Below are positions 48,406 to 61,400 of a stretch of 64,000 nucleotides of DNA, one piece after another. The notes below the pieces were generated by a model, which was not told where the DNA came from, did no database searches, and saw only the letters and a list, made by a program, of their open reading frames with translations. The DNA comes from Parietaria judaica (Eukaryota > Streptophyta > Magnoliopsida > Rosales > Urticaceae): contig OX940861.1 in the NCBI GenBank assembly GCA_954871525.1, forward strand, positions 9,284,842-9,348,841. Reading direction: 5' to 3'. Position numbers and translations under genes: made by a program. How positions within the stretch are numbered: position 1 is the first letter of the stretch; every line of letters begins with the position of its first letter.

Positions 48406-48977
48406 AGATTTTGAAAAGTTATCAAATTTTTTGGGAATATATATTGGGCAGGGGTTTTTTTCGTACGCAAACAGTGAAAATCTCTAGTTTTTGAATTTTG
48501 AAATATTCATGACTAGGTATCGATTTTTTCCCTAATTCACTAGTAGGTAATGAATTTTCCCTAAACTTATCACATTCTTATTGAAAAACATGACATTTTT
48601 TTAATTTATTCATATATATATATATTATCGGTTAGCAAATTAGACATTAGTAATAGTATGATAATCTATATAATCTTTATCTTACAGAAAACAAGAAAAC
48701 AAATAAATCCCTTTTGGACCAACAAATAAAAAAAAATCAATTTTGTCCTTTCTAGTTTAATAAGAGTCATAATCTAGTCTAGCTAGTCAGCCCATTCCCT
48801 AAGTTAAATGGGCTTAACTTGTGCACAATTCCTAATATTCTTAGTATTGTGTTTGGGATTTTAGCTTAGGGCTTTATTCTCATTATTGAACTCGTAAGTC
48901 CAAACTTTCAGTTCATTATCGGCAACCTAAATTCGAATAACATTCACTGAGCTGTGTTGTTACGTTTATTCGTCAAT
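48406..48977. other. Intergenic
   Basis: AT-rich, no gene seen. Confidence 0.35.
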
Positions 48978-48985
48978 ATCAAGAG

Positions 48986-51900
48986 CAAGGTTCGACTTAT
49001 CCTCGATTATCGTCGATAATCGTCGATAATCGAGCTTGCCCATACTCACCGATAAAAAATCCACACCATTAGTTGTCGTCTTGAACATTTATCGACGATT
49101 ATCGGGAAAAGAGATAAATCTTTTCCAAGCGATTATCGCTTTTCTCAGTGTAAAAAATAGGCACTTATCCGTGAAAAAAAAAATTAATATTGGGGGTATA
49201 AATAGTCATTTTTCGACGAAAATCCATTCCAAACCCTAATTTCTCCCTCTTTTCTCCGCCTCCAAGCCAAACTTTGGTGATTCTCGCGATAATCGGACTG
49301 GTAAGCACATGGATAATCCATCTTTTTACTTGTTTTCCACGATTATCATTATAATGGGCAAAAGTATGTAAAGTTTTTATTCACCCATTTTCACCGAATT
49401 TTTTCAGTTTATTTCAAACTTTTTGGTAGATCTAGGACTAATTTAGGTTGATGTATATGAATCATGCGTTTTTTCTTTGATATTTGTTCATTTTCACGAT
49501 TTTTAGAAGATTTGAATGAGTTCCAAAAGTAAGAGTTCATTGTTATGAAGAGTTGTGTTTAGAAATGAGTAAAGATTGGTACTTTTGTAATTTTGAGATA
49601 TTTTTTTGCATTATCATGAATATATCTTGATTAAAAGTTGTTTCCATGCCTTGATTTGTGATTATCTTGTTAGAGTTAAGTGAAATTCGGATTATTATTA
49701 TTGTTAGGTAAAAGTATATAAAGTTTTGAAATTAGAACTTTGCTAAAAATATAATTTATACGTTTTTTTTTGTTGATTTATGGTTTGAGGATAAAGTATA
49801 CAGAGACTGTGAATTTTTAGGGATTTTTCGGTGAATTTTTGAGGCAGATTTGAATGCTTATTTGGGTTTTTTCAAAATTGCGGCAAAAGTTTTGAAGTTG
49901 ATCCTTTTGTTGTTCGTTAAGTATTCTACTCATTTTTTTGAGTATTTTCGTTCATTAAATATTTTTTAAAATAATAATATGATTTTTTGGTGTAATTTTT
50001 TTTCTGATTTGACGAGAATTAGGATTTCTTGATAATTTCGGTAAAAGTTATTGAAGTTTCTATTTTGTGATTTGTGAGGTAATGTACTCATTTTTTTGAG
50101 TTTTTTCATTCATGAAATATTTTTTGAAATATTAATCTGAATTTTTGGTATAATTTATTTTCAGAGTTGACGAAAATTCGAACTTCATCTTAATTGCGGC
50201 AAAACTACTCAAAGTTTTGGTTTCGTGATTTGTGAGGTTATGTACTCATTTTTTGGGGTGTTTTCATTCATTGTATATTTTTGGAAATATTAATCTGAGT
50301 TTTTGGTGTGATTTATTTTCAGATTTGACTGTTTTTCGGAATTGCGGCAAAAGTTATCAAAGTTTGTATTCTCGTGATTTATCCGGTAATCTACTGACTT
50401 TTCTTGCTGTTAGCTTTCATTAAATGTTTATTTCTACGATAATTTATTGTTTTGGTGGGATTTAATTTATATTTTTAGGTAAAATTGCTTTTGACGGCAA
50501 AAGTACATAAAGTTTGCATTCAATATATTTTTTTAACTATTTGCGTAATATTTCTTGCTGTTTAGGTTGAAAATGAGTAAGGACGAACTTGCGAGGCAGC
50601 ATTGCACTCCCTATGGGGATTCGAGCAACAATTCGGGTTTCAAGTGCAACTATTGTGGGAAAGAGATTAGGGGAGGCGGAATAACGAGAATGAAAAAACA
50701 TTTGGCCGGCGTCGACAAGAACAAAAATGTCGCGCCGTGCACAGAGGTCCCCAACGACGTGCGTAACCTCATCAGGGAGTCTTTGCTGAGTACCCAAAAG
50801 AAGAAGCAGAAGAAACATGATATTGAGGTTAACATACGGGAGAATATTTTGCACAGCGTGGGCGATTCTTCCAGTGATGACGAGGCCGCCCCTGTGGACG
50901 TTGAAAAAGAAGTGGCAAGGGTAATGAAGAGAACACGTAAGGAGGCAGCGGCCCAACAATGGACAGAGGACCAGACAAGAAGAGGCGCAAGTGTTTCCGG
51001 TCCCGCCACCGCCCCTGCATTGTTCGATAGGCCTTCGGGAAAACAAAGAAGGGTCGACTTGATGTTTTTACCGAAGACCATTTTGAAGGTGGGCAAGGCG
51101 ATAGCGAAATACCTGATCCACAAAGGGGTTCCGTGGTGCCACGCAGATGATCTTCACTTCCACAATATGTTGTTCTGCGTAGCCCAAGCAGGTAAATTAA
51201 TTTATGATTTTATTTTTATTTCATTTCTGATTTTTGATTTCGTATTATTAATATTTAATAATGAATTTACAATTGTAGGCGTCGGATGCCCGTATCCCTC
51301 GTCGAAGGATATCGCGGGCAAGTATCTGAGCCTCGAGTACGAGGAGTGGCAGAAGTACAAGCAGGATCAGATTCCTGTGTGGCGGAAATTTGGCGTGACG
51401 ATCATGTCCGACGGTTGGACCGGACCGACGAATATGTCCATCTTGAACATAATGGTCTTTTCGGCGGGGAGGACAGTGTTTATAAAGGCAATCAACGCAT
51501 CCGCACACGCCAAAAACTCTCACTACTTGTTCAGGATCTTTTCTGCAGTGATCGAGGAGATCGGGCCTCATAACGTTGTGCAAATTGTGACGGACAACGC
51601 CGCGGCTTACAAAAAAGCAGGCCAAGAATTGATGCAGAAGTACAATGTGTACTGGACACCGTGCGCTGCGCACTGCGTGGACTTGATGTTTCACGACATC
51701 GGAAAAAGGCCAAGCATCGATGAGGCCGTCAAAGGGTGCAGGCTCATCACAAAGTTTATCTACAACCACGGCCAGGTTCTGGATACCATGAGGAAGACAT
51801 GCAATGGCGAGATCATTCGTCCAGGGGCGACGAGGTTCGCCACAAACTTTCTCTCCCTGCAGAGCTTACGAGGGAAGAAGGCCGGACTCAAGGCGATGTT

Positions 51901-54147
51901 TGTGTCTGATTGGTGGGAGAACTCCAAGTTCAAGGACATGAGAGAAGGGAGAGCCGCGGCCACGCTGTGCTTGAGCGAGCCTTTTTGGGTTTCCGTTGAA
52001 AAGGCCATCGCTGTTTTCACCCCTATGTACACCGCACTTCGGTTCGTCGACACTGAGGTGCATCCGACGATGGGTATGGTGTATCGCTTGTTCGAAATCA
52101 TCCAGTCGGAGCTTCGTGCACTTCCTGGAAAGCAATGGGCGGTCGATATCGTGGAAGCGAGATGGCATAAAAACTTGGAGCATCCATTGCATATTGCGGC
52201 CCACTTCTTGAACCCTAGACTCGCGTACGAGCGAGATATTGTGATGCCAGAAAACGCCATCGTCGATGTCACCAGGGTCTACGATCGATTGTTTCCTAAC
52301 GAGGATGTGACACATCTCGCAGAAGAGGTTAGATCTCAATTTAAATGTGTATTATTTCTTGTGATTTAATAAAATATAACTATTTCTCTTGAATTGTAGT
52401 GCGTGCGGTTCCGTGACGCTACAGGTCCGTTGCGCGAGCGGTCATGTGTGGCAGCTCGGAAGACTCTTGCACCCGGTAAGAAAGAATATAGTGTAATCCA
52501 CTAAGCATGCTAAAATGTATCTTCTGATTATTCTAACTGTATTTTTTATTTATTTTCAGCTGAGTGGTGGAACATCTTCGGGGGTCCATGCCCCACGTTG
52601 CAGAAGCTAGCAGTGAGGATTTTGTCTCAAACCGCGTCCGCGTCAGCGTGCGAGAGGAACTGGAGCACTTTTGCCCTGATCCACACCAAGCTCCGCAATC
52701 GTCTAGCGTACGCAACACTAGAGAAGCTAGTATTCTGCAACTACAATCAGAAGCTAGCGTTGCGGGATATAAAGGCTCAGTATGAACAGGTGGACAAGGC
52801 CGATCCCTACGAGTACCTCACCCGGTCTTTGGCGATGGCTTCTGCAGGTTGTGACTGCGACGATGCAATTGTAGAGTGGATCCGACCAGTCCACCTCGAT
52901 GATGAAGAAGGCAACCCAGACCCAGAGATCGCCGAGGAGGCTCGAACATTTGGAGTTGTGATCAGCCGAGTCCTTGGTGAGCAAAGACTCGGTCCCCCTG
53001 CCGACCCCCCGGGAGTTTATGGAGGAGTTGACTGCGGCTCAAGCGCCGCTGGGCCCAGTGCCAGTCAGCGTCGTACTCACACGGCTTCTACTCACCGTAC
53101 ATCCCCTTCCCATAGCTCTTCGCAAAGTGGATGGGGTGGCGGAGGAGGTGGCACACAGGGTGGCTGGGGTGGCGGAGGAGGTGGCGCCCACGGAGGGTGG
53201 GGAGGGTCTACGTGGGGAGGGTCTGAAACAGGTGATTACTATTTATCTTTGAATGTACCGTTTATTTGAATTTTGTTAATTGAGTATATATGAATGTCAA
53301 CTAATATGATTACAAAACAGGTGATATGTATCGCTCCAACCCGAACTACAACATCGACCCCTCCAACATGGGATACATTCCCGATCGACAATATGGCGAC
53401 CAGCAGTCTCCTGATCCTCCTCAGCAGCAAGACGACGCATCTTCTGCCGTTGGATTCTACTTTGGAAGTGACTATCTCTCTCAGAGTTCAAACCCCATCG
53501 ACGATGTGTCTGGGTACTTAGAGACGATGTCGATGGGAAATTCGGTGAGCACTCAGTTCGCAACTCCCCAGCCTGTGTTCGAGAACGGTGTCTGGGCGCA
53601 TCCATTGTATCCAAATCGTTCAGGCATCTTCAGTGCCCAACACGTATATGATTACCACGTGAGTTACTTCCGTACACACTTCGAGCCACATGGCTTGTTT
53701 TGGAACACGTATCTAAACATGCATATGGAAGCAAGTGGTGTCATCGGTGTTATGGAGGCCCACAGGAGATCTTCGTTCTTCTGAGGTTCGAGAAGTCGGT
53801 TTGAGTTTAAGTATTATCTACCATTCTACCTATTACCTATATATTATGTGTATGAGTTGTTGGACTACGTGTTTGATACATTTGTGAGACTATGTTTTAT
53901 TGGTATCATAGACTTATGTGTGTATGGCTTTATCTTCATATGTTTGTTTGAGATTATAAAAATATTTTGTAAGTTATCCGTCGATAAATATCGAAAAGTA
54001 TCGATAATCCGTCGATAATCCTCGATAAGTATCGGTAATCGATAAGCTACAGTATTATTAGTTTTCCGTCGATAATCCGATAATCCGTCGATTAATCCGT
54101 CGATAACGGCAAGCGATTTATCGGTTATCTCGATAAGTTGAACCTTG
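48986..54147 (+). mobile_element. Complete hAT transposon with perfect 8-bp TSD
   Basis: 5162-bp element. Terminal inverted repeats CAAGGTTCGACTTATC (left) and CAAGGTTCAACTTATC (reverse complement of the right end). ATCAAGAG flanks it on both sides (48978-48985 and 54148-54155), exact over 8 bp. Subterminal regions are packed with CGATAATC/GATTATCG motifs (about 49000-49160 and 53985-54115). It carries one transposase gene with no visible lesion, so it may be autonomous. Confidence 0.93.
50573..53784 (+). CDS. hAT transposase, intact after splicing (5 coding exons, 959 aa)
   Basis: Coding exons 50573-51191, 51279-52327, 52400-52475, 52560-53231 and 53321-53784 total 2880 nt, in frame at each junction, ending at the TGA at 53782-53784. 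An N-terminal BED-type zinc finger (CNYCGKEI ... MKKHL) should bind the ends; a DUF659/hAT core follows with FGVTIMSDGWT and VVQIVTDNAAAYKK, carrying two likely catalytic Asp, and a CAAHCVDL motif. The C-terminal dimerisation domain has ASACERNWSTF with the likely catalytic Glu. The tail is Gly/Trp-rich (GWGGGGGG repeats), then Ser/Gln-rich. A 5' UTR intron is possible (donor about 49302, acceptor before 50565). The higher GC of the exons stands out from the flanks. No stop or frameshift was seen. Confidence 0.9.
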
Positions 54148-54559
54148 ATCAAGAGTATGAGGTGAATATGCAAGTACTCTTGATGAGTAGCGTAGCTAAA
54201 ACTTCGCTTTATATGAAGCACATAGAAAATAATAAAAACACGATCAAATAAAATACTAAGTAATATATATATATATAATCAACAAAACAAAATTATTTTG
54301 ATTGTCTTGACTCGAACTTAATTGCATGCAATTGTCACTACGCAATATGTCGAACATATGTTCTGCATTTGACCTGACACTATACCACTAAAGGGAGGAT
54401 ACATATATTGATATTGACATGTTCGCCCCTTAGTAACGTGCCTACTCTACTTCTGCTCTTTTGACATCATACAGGGGAAATCATTTGGATTTCCTTTGAT
54501 GATTGCCACTTGTACCGTTGTACGTTCGAGAAGATCAAATCGTGCTTTCGATTTGGAAG

Positions 54560-55700
54560 GAGACCACAAAGCCTTTGACGCAACCATTTTAATATCGTTT
54601 TGGCGGATAAATTTTTGTCGTTATCGACGGACTAATCGTTTGCCGTGCCGATGGATTTATCGATGGGAAAACCTATAAAAGTTATCGTTTGCCGTTATCG
54701 AACTTATCGATGGATTTTTCGATGGAAAACCTATAAAATATTTTCATCATACTTACACTCAAAACATAACATAAAATATTAATGTCACAAAACATAAACA
54801 TAAAAGTCTCATACAAAACATAACATAAACCAAGTCTCAAATTACAAAATAAATTATGTCAAACTCACAGGTTCAAAATTATATAAAATGTTTCAAAATG
54901 AAATTAAATAAAAAAGATCGTAGAACTAGCTCAATTTAATCGATTTCCAAAAAATATGTACTTTTGCCGCAATACTATGACAATTTAGAAAAACATCAAA
55001 TTATAAAAAATAATCATGTCAAACTCTTGGTTTTCAATTTATATATACTTACAAAATTAAATTACATCAAAAAATTGAAAATATAGCTCAAATTCACAAA
55101 TTTCCTAAAAATGAATATTTTTGCCGCAACTAAAGTACAATTCGGAAAACCCGTATATTATCACCCAAATCTGCAAAAAAAAAAAAAAAATCACACAAAT
55201 AATTTTATTTAATCTATATTCCATCATCAATATAAAAAAAATCAATTTCATAAACAACATATCATCAAAATCACAAATGTACAAAAAAAACTAATATGAA
55301 ACCCTAGCTTTAACTTTGATTTAACCTAATATATTTCTAAGGAACTACTACGAATCGTTTGTAAAGAAAATTATAAAAAATCTAAAGGATTCATACATTT
55401 ATAACCTTAAAACTTCAAATCTCTTAAGATCCACTAAAAAAATACCTTTAAAATGAGAATTTATCAGCTTTTGGAACTTATGCCGTCGTTTGAAAATTTA
55501 TACCAAACTCCATTTTTTGAATATTTAGCGACTTTATTCCACACGAAAAGGTTGAACGAAAAGTAACACTCTCTTCCAGCGATTATCTCTCAAAAAGTAT
55601 AAAAAAAAAAGTAACTATTATTGGAGATAAGTTACCGAGAACTTCAATTCCAGCGATAATCGAACGATTATCCAGCGATAATCTCGAAAACTCAATCCTA
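54560..55700 (-). mobile_element. Truncated relative of the adjacent hAT element, inverted
   Basis: Minus-strand sequence resembles the 5' non-coding third of the 48986 element: repeated TTGCGGCAAAAGT-type phrases (reverse complement of TTTTGCCGCAA at about 54964 and 55130) and CGATTATC-type subterminal motifs at 54590-54715 and 55575-55690. There is no transposase. It may be a deletion derivative; ends not fixed. Confidence 0.5.
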
Positions 55701-56763
55701 ATTGACGGCTCAAAACTAATCCGACACTTCAGATTACCACATAAACCAAGTTTTATAAATTGGAAAATCTTACCAACAATACGTTTATCTAATCTTGGCA
55801 GCTATTATTATTATATTCAGCCCCGATAACCCAAAACTTTACCATGCGATAAAGACATTCCCACATATCACTACTTTGTTGCAAAATCGAATTTGGATTA
55901 TCGGCTCAAAACTAAAAGTAAAGACGACTTTCAAGATAACTAGATAAGTACCCAAGTTCATTGAATGAACGTCGTTTCTCGTTAGTGGTTTTGCGTTGAC
56001 TGAAACACTAATTGACTTTTCCATGGTCAACCAAACAAAAAAAGAAGCACGCACGTGCCGACAAATTTACCAAGAGTGGTTTCCTGTTATTAATTACCTG
56101 ATCACTTGTTATATTGCGGTTCATGGTAAGTTTAATTTTGCAGCGCATGTTTTATTCATAAAAAAAAAATGTGTCATTTTATTCAAACTCTGGTTCAATT
56201 TCAAAAAGCAATATGAATGGCATTAGGGCGAAAAAATTGACAGTTTGAACTGTTAATTTGTTGCTCTTTTTCTCTTTGCCCATGCACGCTTCTATCTATT
56301 TTTGGTTTGTGTGTTTGTGGTCATTGCGTGATGAACGGAAGAATTTTGGCCACTTTTTATTTTTACAATCTAAACGGTTCAAGAATTTTTCTTACTTTTG
56401 TGGCTATGTGACAAAATTATATAGAAACAAATCACAATTCTGTCAACGGAAACTCACCAAAACGTGAACCCATTTTCTTTATTATTTATAAGACTTACGA
56501 AGAACAAAGCACCGATGCTTTCTTCGAGAGCATGGTCTGCCTTAATAGTAATACCAAGGGAACAAGAATCCAAAACAAAACATTTAAAAAATAATTTGAT
56601 AGCTGGGGCTCTTAGTATATCAATCAGGAAATTATAATCCATACTTATCAAATTACTTAAAATACCTTTGATAACTTAAAACACAAATAAATATCATAAT
56701 TTGAATGCTAACAATTTATAACTTAATTAATTTAAAATACGTGTCTATCACTATAATTATATT
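55701..56763. other. Intergenic
   Basis: AT-rich. A single AACGTCGTTTC motif at about 55969. No gene seen. Confidence 0.35.
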
Positions 56764-56768
56764 GATAC

Positions 56769-57585
56769 TGTTGAAATTTATTGGTTCAATAAATACCCAA
56801 TAAATATTCTAATAAATATTAAATATAATGTGTTGTGAAGAGAATAAATGTGGGAATATGAAAAGTCCCATATTGATTAAATACAAATATTTTGTGGCAA
56901 TTGTAAGGAAAACATTCATGAAGTGAGCTCAAAATGTGGCATAAAGAGAAGTACGCCACATGGAGGCCTTGTGGAGGCGAGGTGGCGAGACTATGCCACC
57001 TCACGCTTTTGCAACGCCGCCCCCGCCGGTGTTGCCACCGCTCCGGCTCGAGGTCGGGTGCGTGGGCCCGACATGTGTCGGTCGACAATTACTAGCTGTT
57101 GGGGTGGTTTCTGACTGTTTTGCTCTCCAAATCAATAACTGTCGTTTTTTGAAGGGTCGCTACCTTCCTAAAATAATTATTTTCTTTATTTTAGTTTTTG
57201 ATACAGAAACGTCAATCCGTTCTCTCATCACGAATTGCTATCTGAAATCTCTCTCTCAATATTTCCAGAGACACAATTCTTGCTTACAGTCGAAAATTCG
57301 CTTCGTCTTGCGATTTCCTGGCCAAAGGCTTGTCTTATCCTGGGTGTTCTTGCAAGCAAACTCGAAGACATTTTTGAGTGCTCGAAACACTATTAGAGAC
57401 ACAATTCTTGCTTACAGTCGGAAATTCGCTTCGTCTAGCGATTTCCTAGCCAAAGACTTGTCTTATCCTGGGTGTTCTTGCAAGCAGACTCGAATACATT
57501 TTTGAGTGCTCGAAACACTATTAGAAAAATTATTTTATGCGCGATTCAAGCCGTGACGTTTTTAACCCTGAAGAGATTTTCAACA
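56769..57585 (+). mobile_element. Solo LTR (817 bp) with perfect TSD
   Basis: Ends TGTTGAAA and TTTTCAACA (short inverted repeats), flanked on both sides by GATAC (56764-56768 and 57586-57590). The GC-rich block 56950-57070 is embedded in AT-rich ends, and an internal 128-bp tandem duplication lies near the 3' end. No internal retrotransposon region. Confidence 0.9.
57267..57522 (+). repeat. 128-bp tandem duplication inside the solo LTR
   Basis: Two copies starting AGAGACACAATTCTTGC at 57267 and 57395 and ending near ACACTATTAG; they differ at only a few bases. Confidence 0.92.
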
Positions 57586-57590
57586 GATAC

Positions 57591-58036
57591 TCTTATTTCT
57601 CTTATTAAAATATATCAACTTTATTAATATGTCATAAAAGTTCAAGTAGTTTGCCTCAAGTAGTAGATAGTAATACACAAAAGGTACAAAATCCACGCAC
57701 TTAATTATTGCAAAAAAATTAAAACGCTAATTATGAAAACAAATGTGAATATTAGTAATAAAAAAACTCCTAAAAATTTAGAGGTGTGTATATATCTTTC
57801 CATTTTGACTATTATTGGAATATTGAAGACGCCATTAATTGTGGTGATAATACCACCGAAAAAAATCTCTTGCTTTACTGGTCATAAATCAGAAACAGAA
57901 TTTTGGATAAACTCATAAGACCAAACACAATCCACGAAGATCCAAACATAAAATTCCTTAAAATAAAATAAAATAAAATCTCAATCTCATTCCCTCACCA
58001 ACTCTACCTTTTGGCCGTTTGTGCGTGACTATCCTC
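57591..58036. other. Intergenic, promoter side of the phytosulfokine gene
   Basis: AT-rich; no other gene seen. Confidence 0.35.
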
Positions 58037-58042
58037 AAACTC

Positions 58043-58050
58043 TATAAATA
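58043..58050 (+). promoter_or_regulatory. TATA box of the phytosulfokine precursor gene
   Basis: TATAAATA about 90 bp upstream of the ATG at 58134; transcription would start near 58075, giving a leader of about 60 nt. Confidence 0.65.
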
Positions 58051-58133
58051 CTCTCATTTTAGTCCTCTTTCTCTTCATTCTCATTGTATTATCATTGTCG
58101 TCAATATTACTATTTAGTTCTCAATCAAAGCAA

Positions 58134-58769
58134 ATGGCAAAGTTCGCCACCTTCTTCACAATAGCCCTTGTCCTCAGCTTCTCGCTCTCCTGCCTTGCCC
58201 GCCATGACCCGATGACCGCCATCCACACCGAAATCAAAGCCCAACAAGCCGTGAGTATTCCAAAATCAAATCAAATAATCGTAATTATTGAATCGCCCAC
58301 ATAATGTTTCTTACTTTTTTTTTTCTTCTTCATGAAACAATACGGTGTGTTTAGATTTTTATCAAAGAAGGAGCCGAAACTCACGCGTTACTCCGTCTCA
58401 AATTTATCAATATAATATTATTTACGAACGATGAAAACTTCTGACTTATGGATACCGGAATATAAGAACAAACAAAGTAATAAAAAACGTATATAGTATA
58501 AGCGGTTCTCAAAATTTAGATGTTCCTCCTTAAATTGGTTAAGAAAAATTAAGAGAAATTCATAAGCGGTTCTCATTTTATCCAATATAAGCGGTTTCGG
58601 AGTTAACTTAAATAATAATATATGAATTTGGATGCAGAATCTTGCGGCAGAGAAGGCGGAAGCTTGCGATGGGATTGGGAGAGATGAGTGCTTGATGAGG
58701 AGGACTTTATTGGATGAGGAGCAGCAGATTCATACGGATTATATCTACACTGGGGACACAAAGAATTAA
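58134..58769 (+). CDS. PSK: Phytosulfokine precursor with variant core YIYTG (82 aa, 2 exons)
   Basis: Secreted precursor of the sulfated plant growth peptide phytosulfokine. Exon 1 (58134-58250) encodes a signal peptide ([22 protein letters not shown]); exon 2 (58638-58769) follows a GTGAGT..GCAG intron of 387 bp, phase 0. The family pattern is clear: [17 protein letters not shown] with two conserved Cys, then an acidic spacer and HTDYIYT. The usual pentapeptide is YIYTQ with both Tyr sulfated after an Asp; here Asp-Tyr-Ile-Tyr-Thr is kept but the fifth residue is Gly (codon GGG at 58752-58754), followed by DTKN and the stop. Both sulfation tyrosines and the preceding Asp are intact. The gene is otherwise healthy, with TATA box and good splice sites. 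Confidence 0.9.
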
Positions 58770-60640
58770 ACGTCGTTAATATGTAGTATTAATATATAAT
58801 AATAATAGTAATATTATATATGGTTCCTGTTAATCTACATGTGTTTGTTTTGTGATAATATTATCTTATTATCTCTTTATTAATGGGAAGATTAACGTTA
58901 TGATCTCATTTGATTTTATTCGATTCTGGAGATAAATATTATTCATTGCAAGTTTAATATTCTGATGATTCAATAATCGACCATATTACAAAATAGAATG
59001 TAATAACTCTAGTGTGTGTGGCTTTTATTTTTAGATGTCGTGGTTATCTCATTTATTATGTTGCATTAGTTGAGATTCATATAACGTATTAACATAAAAG
59101 TGAAGGAGAATAAATTAGCACATAATTTTTTTTATTTTTTTTTTAAGCTGGTATACATAGATAAGATTATAATCACTTGTGTATTTAGCACTCATTACTT
59201 TTATTTTATGAGTGTTTAATTTAGACTTTTATTGCATTGGCTGATAACCCATAACCGAGTCTAAGACGGAGGGGACTAAAAAAATAATAATAAATTCTTT
59301 AGCTATAGTCAAGGGATGACATTATCTACTTTCGGCTTGCTTCCGATAACTATATATTAGAATCATTGGCCAAATTAATGAAATCGGTAAATGCGGTTAA
59401 AATTATTATTCCCTTGACGGATAAAGGTAAATACAGGCATTCCACTTGACGGATTAATTTCATTTGAAAAATCGATAAACCACTTCTTCTACCAGTCTTG
59501 GAAACAAATAAAGCTCTACTTTATATTTTTACGAGTCATTTATTGACTTAAGTCCACGTTAAGAACATTGTCCATTCAGTAGTTGATCTTTTTCTTCCAA
59601 TCCCCAAAGAAATACATACTATTTGACACTAATTCTTTATTCTTCAATACGTATGTAATCTGTTTAATTAGTTGGTTTAAGCATGTACATGATTAAACGC
59701 AAGTTAAAGCGTCAAAAACGGCTTTGACTTTTGTGATATATTATAATTGATATGACGATAACTCCATAAGCAGCACTAAATATAATTGGCGACTAGATTA
59801 ACCTTTTTGGAGATATGCTTAAACCAAGTAATCACTAAAATTACCTAATCATATCTTATAAGAAACTTTTCAACAATCGCTACTATATATACATATATTC
59901 TATTCTAGTAATAAGTAACTGAAACATGGAATAGGCATAATAATTATGTGTAAATAATTAAACTATAATGTAAAGAATAGATGCGCTTAATAATATTGAC
60001 AGTTGACCATAATTCCTTGAGTCAATTGGCCACAATAACTTGGCATTATGTACCACAATCAGCCTAAATGATACACCTTATCCTAAGGGTTTCCAATATG
60101 TCCAATAATACATAAAACAAAGGCCTAAGATTGTCTTGATGTTAGAATTTATCATGTTCTTACAATATTTCTGTCTTGCTTGGGTAAATAGCATGAAAAA
60201 TATGAGATCAAAGTTAATAGAGTGTGTTCTTCTTCGCAAAAACTTATTCCAACATTTCAAGTCAATGAAGACATAGAATTCATCACTTCATTAAAATGAC
60301 AAAACATTGAGATGTGAACTAGAACTCATCACTTTATTTCTCTAAACGTCTAGCCTGCTGAGATTACCATTTTTCAGTAAAACAGCAATCAACATCTTGC
60401 TTCTAATAAACGAAGCAACGGGAATGAATTCCCGGATACTTTATTTCAATCGACAATGAATCAATTGTGTTTTCCGAGAGCAAGAGCGCACTCTCCAGTT
60501 TTTAAAAGATGAACTAAACATGCCTAATCTCTAGGAATTGGCGCCTTCATTGTGATTAAGAAACCCTAATCACTACTTATTGGGAAATTATGAAAGAAAT
60601 CCTTAATAACATAATAAAACAGAAAGATGTAAAGCGACGT
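58770..60640. other. Intergenic
   Basis: AT-rich; contains the 3' UTR of the phytosulfokine gene at the left. No gene recognised. Confidence 0.4.
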
Positions 60641-60645
60641 ATGTC

Positions 60646-61230
60646 ACGAGCCGATTTGGGATTTTAAAAATTCCAGGAAGGCTAAATAATACGGAAGAAG
60701 CCAAGTATCACCAATTTAGAGCACAAATTCAAAACTTCAAATTTAAGGTAAAAACATAGGAACTTGGGAGGACTTCAGCACCCTCTGTGGTTGCTGTAGG
60801 TCCGCCCTGGATGCAATAAATGACCGAACTACCCTTCCTCAGCCGATACGTGATTATCAGAAGTCTAACCGTTACTATTACATGCCCCAAATTCGATAAA
60901 ACTCGAAACAGAATTATGGAAAACATCGGCCAACACTCACAACACTCACAAACCTAATCTCTGAGAGATTAAGTTTTTGAATGTTTATTGGCTGTCTATT
61001 CTCATTATCTGAAACTCTTTTAAATAAAGCAAAAATTACGACCTAATGGGCCGGACCGGGCCCGAATAATAAAACCTCTACACACAATTAAACCTAAGTT
61101 TAAATAAAGTAAATTGGCATAATTAAAACAACTCAATTCAAATATCCTAATTACCTAAATAAATCGTCAACATAAATAAGCGACGCTAATTAATTAAACG
61201 ACTCAAAGCTTATACTCTCGGCGCTGTATC
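60646..61230. mobile_element. Possible LTR remnant
   Basis: Starts TGTCACGAGCCGATTTGGG, a form common at LTR termini, and runs into sequence with a GGGCCGGACCGGGCCC patch at 61048. I found neither a convincing other end nor a TSD. Confidence 0.3.
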
Positions 61231-61400
61231 AGTTTTCCCCTTAAGATTATTAACTAATACTAACAAGTAACAACATTCTTTAGAAACATGAACAGAAAAT
61301 AGCTATTTGGATTTGAATTCAAACCATTCTCTCAAATATACACATGTTATGTTTTTTGGTACATGAATTAATTCTTAACTAGAACAAAAAGTAGAGGATT

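Noticed and set aside
51248..51769. Minus-strand 173-aa frame
   Set aside because: Antisense shadow of the hAT transposase second exon.
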